This document shows, one piece after another, positions 61,180 to 64,000 of a stretch of DNA of 64,000 nt; position 1 is the first letter of the stretch, and each line of letters opens with the position of its first letter. The DNA lies in the NCBI RefSeq assembly GCF_000699445.3, contig NC_067197.1, forward strand, positions 2,300,152 through 2,364,151. Direction: 5' to 3'. This DNA comes from Schistosoma haematobium (taxonomy: Eukaryota > Platyhelminthes > Trematoda > Strigeidida > Schistosomatidae). Made by a program: the position numbers and the translations under genes. The notes beneath the pieces are model-generated. The model had not been told where the DNA came from, did no database searches, and was given only the letters and a program-made list of their open reading frames with translations.

Positions 61180-61256
61180 CTATAAATGAAAAAAAGTATT
61201 TGAAAATCATTATATATCAATACAATATTCATTATAAATGGATATAACTTCTCCTC

Positions 61257-61350
61257 CTCCTTCACTTTCTGGAACCCCTCTGGAATTACTGTTGGCCTCA
61301 AGCCCAGATGAAGGAGGAGAAATTAATTCACTGAAAAAAAACGCTAACCA
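61257..61350 (+). mobile_element. RTE 5' leader fragment
   Basis: TGGAACCCCTCTGGAATTAC, CAAGCCCAGATGAAGGAGGA and AAAAACGCTAACCAAGATTA match the leader with an internal deletion. Confidence 0.6.
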
Positions 61351-61434
61351 AGATTAACATAAGGTATTCTCCATACTTAAAAATCAATATGATAATCATT
61401 AAAAGAACTTCTGATGTATAAATCACTTATTATA

Positions 61435-61650
61435 TATTTAGACATTAATACCGTTGAATGCCAGTCGGTTCAATGGTCTAGATGTTAAGAGTTCACACAC
61501 GAGATCGATAGGTCCTGGGTTCGAATCATTCTGGTTTAGGATCGTAGATTCCCACTGCTGATGAGTTCTATACTAAGACGAAACGACCATCTAGAGTATC
61601 TAGGTATTCCATAGTGGTCTAGTGTCAATTAACTCATGAATTCAACTATT
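61435..61650 (+). mobile_element. Family A retroposon, 3' half
   Basis: tRNA-like part (CGGTTCAATGGTCTAGATG, TGGGTTCGAATCATT), then a hammerhead with CTGATGA, GAAA and ATC but a diverged stem I. Confidence 0.74.
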
Positions 61651-61854
61651 AAAAGTTATCAGTTTAGGGGTTAATAATTTATATTCTGAAAAATAATAAT
61701 AATTACAGAATTCACGCCACTTTACAGACATGATCAATTTGATATAAATAATAGTAACGTTAGACGTGCAGAACAAACATGTGATAAAAGAAAGTTTTAA
61801 GTATACTAGTTCAGTAGTTGTTTAAGTAGTATATATATTACAGGGATCCAATGC

Positions 61855-62095
61855 ATCAGCCGGGTTGTGGAGATTGTTAAGTTTTTTTATTGAGATCATG
61901 AGTCAGTTGAAGCTAGACTACCATTGAAAGCCTATAAGCACTGGATGGCCGTTTCGTCCTATTGTGGGACGACCCTGCACCCCGCGAGATTCGAACCCAG
62001 GGCCTTCAGTCTCGCGCGCGAACGCTTAACCTATTGGACCACTAAGCCGGCATCCAAGTTACTATAATATCTATAAAACACCTTTCTGATATTTT
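61855..62095 (-). mobile_element. Family A retroposon with ribozyme deletion
   Basis: Reverse copy: tail, ribozyme 3' half (GGATGGCCGTTTCGTCCTAT), then at GGGAC it jumps to the tRNA-like part (CGAGATTCGAACCCAGGGC). CTGAGGA and the outer stem I strand are deleted. Confidence 0.76.
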
Positions 62096-62269
62096 TTATT
62101 ATCAAACATTTCAATGAACTCCAGCTATATTATTGAACACTTAAATATATAAACATGACAAATGTCAATATTCAGATTTATTATTCTGTTCAATGTGTCA
62201 TAAGCTTATTTTTATTAATATTCAAACCATTTACTTAAACAAATAACATTTGAACTAGAATTCAGACAT

Positions 62270-62700
62270 CTGAACTAAATAAGGACTTGACACACATGAC
62301 ATTGATCCCCACCCACTGGTCAATCAATTGTGATTACATCTCAGTCCTACAGCATGTCGGTCACGACCCGAATAGCTCAGTGGTAACGTCTCTGACTGCG
62401 AAGCTGGGTGACACGGGACCGAATCTGTCAGGGAGCACCAGTTCCCTCAATATTACAGGTACACCTTACTGACGAATGCCAAGTAGCACGAAACTCAGGT
62501 TCAGGGTTTCCTGTCGACTACCTCCAACCACCATGTGATCTCAATATATAGTGCCCGCAGTATCGAGTCACCTAGACTGGTGGCCACATTGCAACACGAT
62601 CGATAGCATTCGATCTGCACTAATAATAAGGACTTGACACACATGACATTGGTCACCACCCAGTGATCAATCAATTGTGATATATTGAACATTTCACTTA
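62270..62700 (+). mobile_element. Family B retroposon, longer than one unit
   Basis: AAGGACTTGACACACATGAC starts at 62281 and again at 62628, each followed by the same block to CAATCAATTGTGAT. The unit is about 347 nt. Between them: tRNA-like region (TAGCTCAGTGGTAACGTC, GACACGGGACCGAATCTGTC), ribozyme 62463-62506, then body. Confidence 0.86.
62463..62506 (+). ncRNA. Hammerhead ribozyme, family B, degenerate
   Basis: CTGACGA and GAAA are present, but the first stem II base is A instead of G, the triplet is GTT, and the stem I base next to the core is A opposite C. Probably weak or dead. Confidence 0.55.
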
Positions 62701-62970
62701 ATTGCTTAATACGTAAGAATTCATTAAATTTGATCTTAGTAATTATAATCACCAATTGATATCTGATAGAAAGTTGACAAAGATCAAGAAGTATTCAACA
62801 AGTATTGTGAATCCATTGTTCTAGAACTCTTTAAGATTGTTTATTATTGATCACATATAAGAATAAGCGTAGGAACTTTAAGTAGTACTTATATAATCTA
62901 ATGATTCATACTTTATATTTCACTCCACACGTTATATAATACTTCTATTTAAGTTGATCATTCATAAGTA

Positions 62971-63047
62971 AGCGTGATTACTTACTTACTTACTTACGCC
63001 TGTTACGCCTCATGAAAGAGCATAGGCAGCTCACCAGCGTGATTACT
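62971..63047 (-). mobile_element. 53-bp RTE remnant with target-site duplication
   Basis: TSD AGCGTGATTACT at 62971-62982 and 63036-63047. Between them is only the tail complement (TTACTTACTTACTTACG) and the last bases of the RTE 3' end. An extreme 5' truncation. Confidence 0.85.
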
Positions 63048-63227
63048 GTTTTATTAATTGTACAATTCCATGATAAGTGAATTGTTATTAGTATCAGTCA
63101 ATTATTACTATAGATTCATAACAGAAGTTATGTAAAACAGATTTCTTTTGCTGGTAGTCAGTTCTATGAGCAAAAAGGTTAGATTATTATCCTTAATGTA
63201 TCAAATTAAACCATGATCTTGTTTCCA

Positions 63228-63365
63228 CCAAGAAGTACCACAACAGGAAGAAATGGACGTCCAGTGCTTCCAGGTTTTCTATGGTGGTCTAGCTTCAATT
63301 GATTCATGATCTCAACTATTGAAATTTCTACAATCTTCACAAAACTCCTCCTGATACTAATCACA
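63228..63365 (+). mobile_element. Family A retroposon, 3' tail
   Basis: Starts within the ribozyme (ACAACAGGAAGAAATGG) and runs CAGTGCTTCCAGGTTTTC ... TCTTCACAAAACTCC. 63366-63850 shows nothing recognisable. Confidence 0.7.
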
Positions 63366-63850
63366 TTTTTAGTGAAACAATTACTGTCAGCGTTATGACA
63401 TATCCACGATACTGTTATATCTAGATGTTAAATTCTTAATATAACGCATACAACATGAGCACTCAAATGTTAGAAGCCTTCAAGTCATAAATGAGAAGAT
63501 AGAAGACAAGTTAAAGGGATGCTATTCCAAAACAGTTTCAAAGACGGTACCATATTCTTAGGTGTTTAGTAAAAACGTAATCATCATTATAATCACCTAA
63601 TCCACATACAGGGGGTTTTAACAATTGTCCAATAAGAAAGTTGCACGTAAAGATTCTGGAACTTTCTTCCAAAATATGATTGGATAGAATATCTTCGAAT
63701 ATTTCTGAGTTTCTTAGAGCTTCTTCAAGTTCATCTGTGTGCTGTCCTTACAGTTACTATTACTATTTGTTTTATTAATAATCTGATATACATGTTTATA
63801 CTAAAATAAACGTACTATTTATAATGTTCTATGATGATAATGTTTAATCG

Positions 63851-64000
63851 ACTTGGGCATAGAAATGTACTCATATCGATACAACATAAGGGAAGTCCCA
63901 TTACCCGTAGTCTGGACTCATAAGGATCTAGGGGTGACAGTGAGTCATGATCTTAAGACGACGGCCCATTGCCGGGAGGTCGCAGCTAAGGGGTTTCGAA
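63851..64000 (+). mobile_element. CR1-like LINE fragment, end of RT domain
   Basis: One open frame to the window edge reads VWTHKDLGVTVSHDLKTTAH then CREVAAKGF. This is the conserved DLGV...H block found after the RT palm in CR1/jockey-type elements. It differs from the RTE family above and continues past 64000. Confidence 0.72.

Noticed and set aside
60433..60465. GTAAGT-type donor and AG acceptor in the intron after exon 1
   Set aside because: In the required phase the segment reads a stop (ATT ATA TAA), and exon 1 already joins exon 2 in frame.
62365..62440. Possible functional tRNA gene (good A-box-like and B-box-like motifs)
   Set aside because: It is part of the family B retroposon, lacks a clean cloverleaf by eye, and is repeated with the same flanks elsewhere. 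The same holds for the tRNA-like parts of families A and C.

Overview
This is a 64 kb stretch of an AT-rich, intron-rich and repeat-dense animal genome, most likely a blood fluke (Schistosoma or a close relative). Four things point there: tRNA-derived short retroposons carrying hammerhead ribozymes (the hallmark of the schistosome Sm-alpha family), many RTE-type non-LTR fragments ending in a (TAAG)n tail, Penelope-like elements with GIY-YIG endonuclease remnants, and TTAGGG-type satellite sequence. No species call is possible from the sequence alone. No functional tRNA, rRNA, CRISPR array or prokaryotic operon is seen.

One host gene fills the window. It runs on the minus strand from beyond the right edge to beyond the left edge. 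I assembled 27 consecutive internal exons (61179 down to 2312). All have consensus splice sites, mostly a GTAAGT donor, and their phases join into one open frame of about 1,916 codons. The order of domains (laminin IV/laminin B, a cysteine-rich laminin-EGF-like piece, then a long array of immunoglobulin-like modules) is that of perlecan, the basement-membrane heparan sulfate proteoglycan core protein. The start of the gene (SEA/LDL-receptor part expected) lies right of 64000, and the end (further Ig and laminin-G expected) lies left of 2312.

The roughly 58 kb outside exons is largely a graveyard of mobile elements. I see: family A (about 26 copies), family B (5) and family C (about 9), three tRNA-derived retroposons that each carry a hammerhead ribozyme; RTE-clade LINE fragments (about 15), several with clear target-site duplications (TSDs) and one with an inverted 5' end; Penelope-like fragments, including a near-perfect 0.5 kb palindrome; a hAT-like MITE family (F) and a larger palindromic relative (G) with telomere-like repeats and an 8-bp TSD; and several unclassified dispersed repeats (D, E, H, I, J, K, L, M; these letters are mine).

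The most interesting theme is the ribozyme-bearing retroposons. Three families with different bodies share one plan: a tRNA-like promoter region followed by a hammerhead. Copies of all three can exceed one unit length with repeated ends, which suggests circular or concatemeric RNA templates. Several C copies are inverted so that ribozymes face each other, and two of those are bounded by TSDs that show insertion as a single event.
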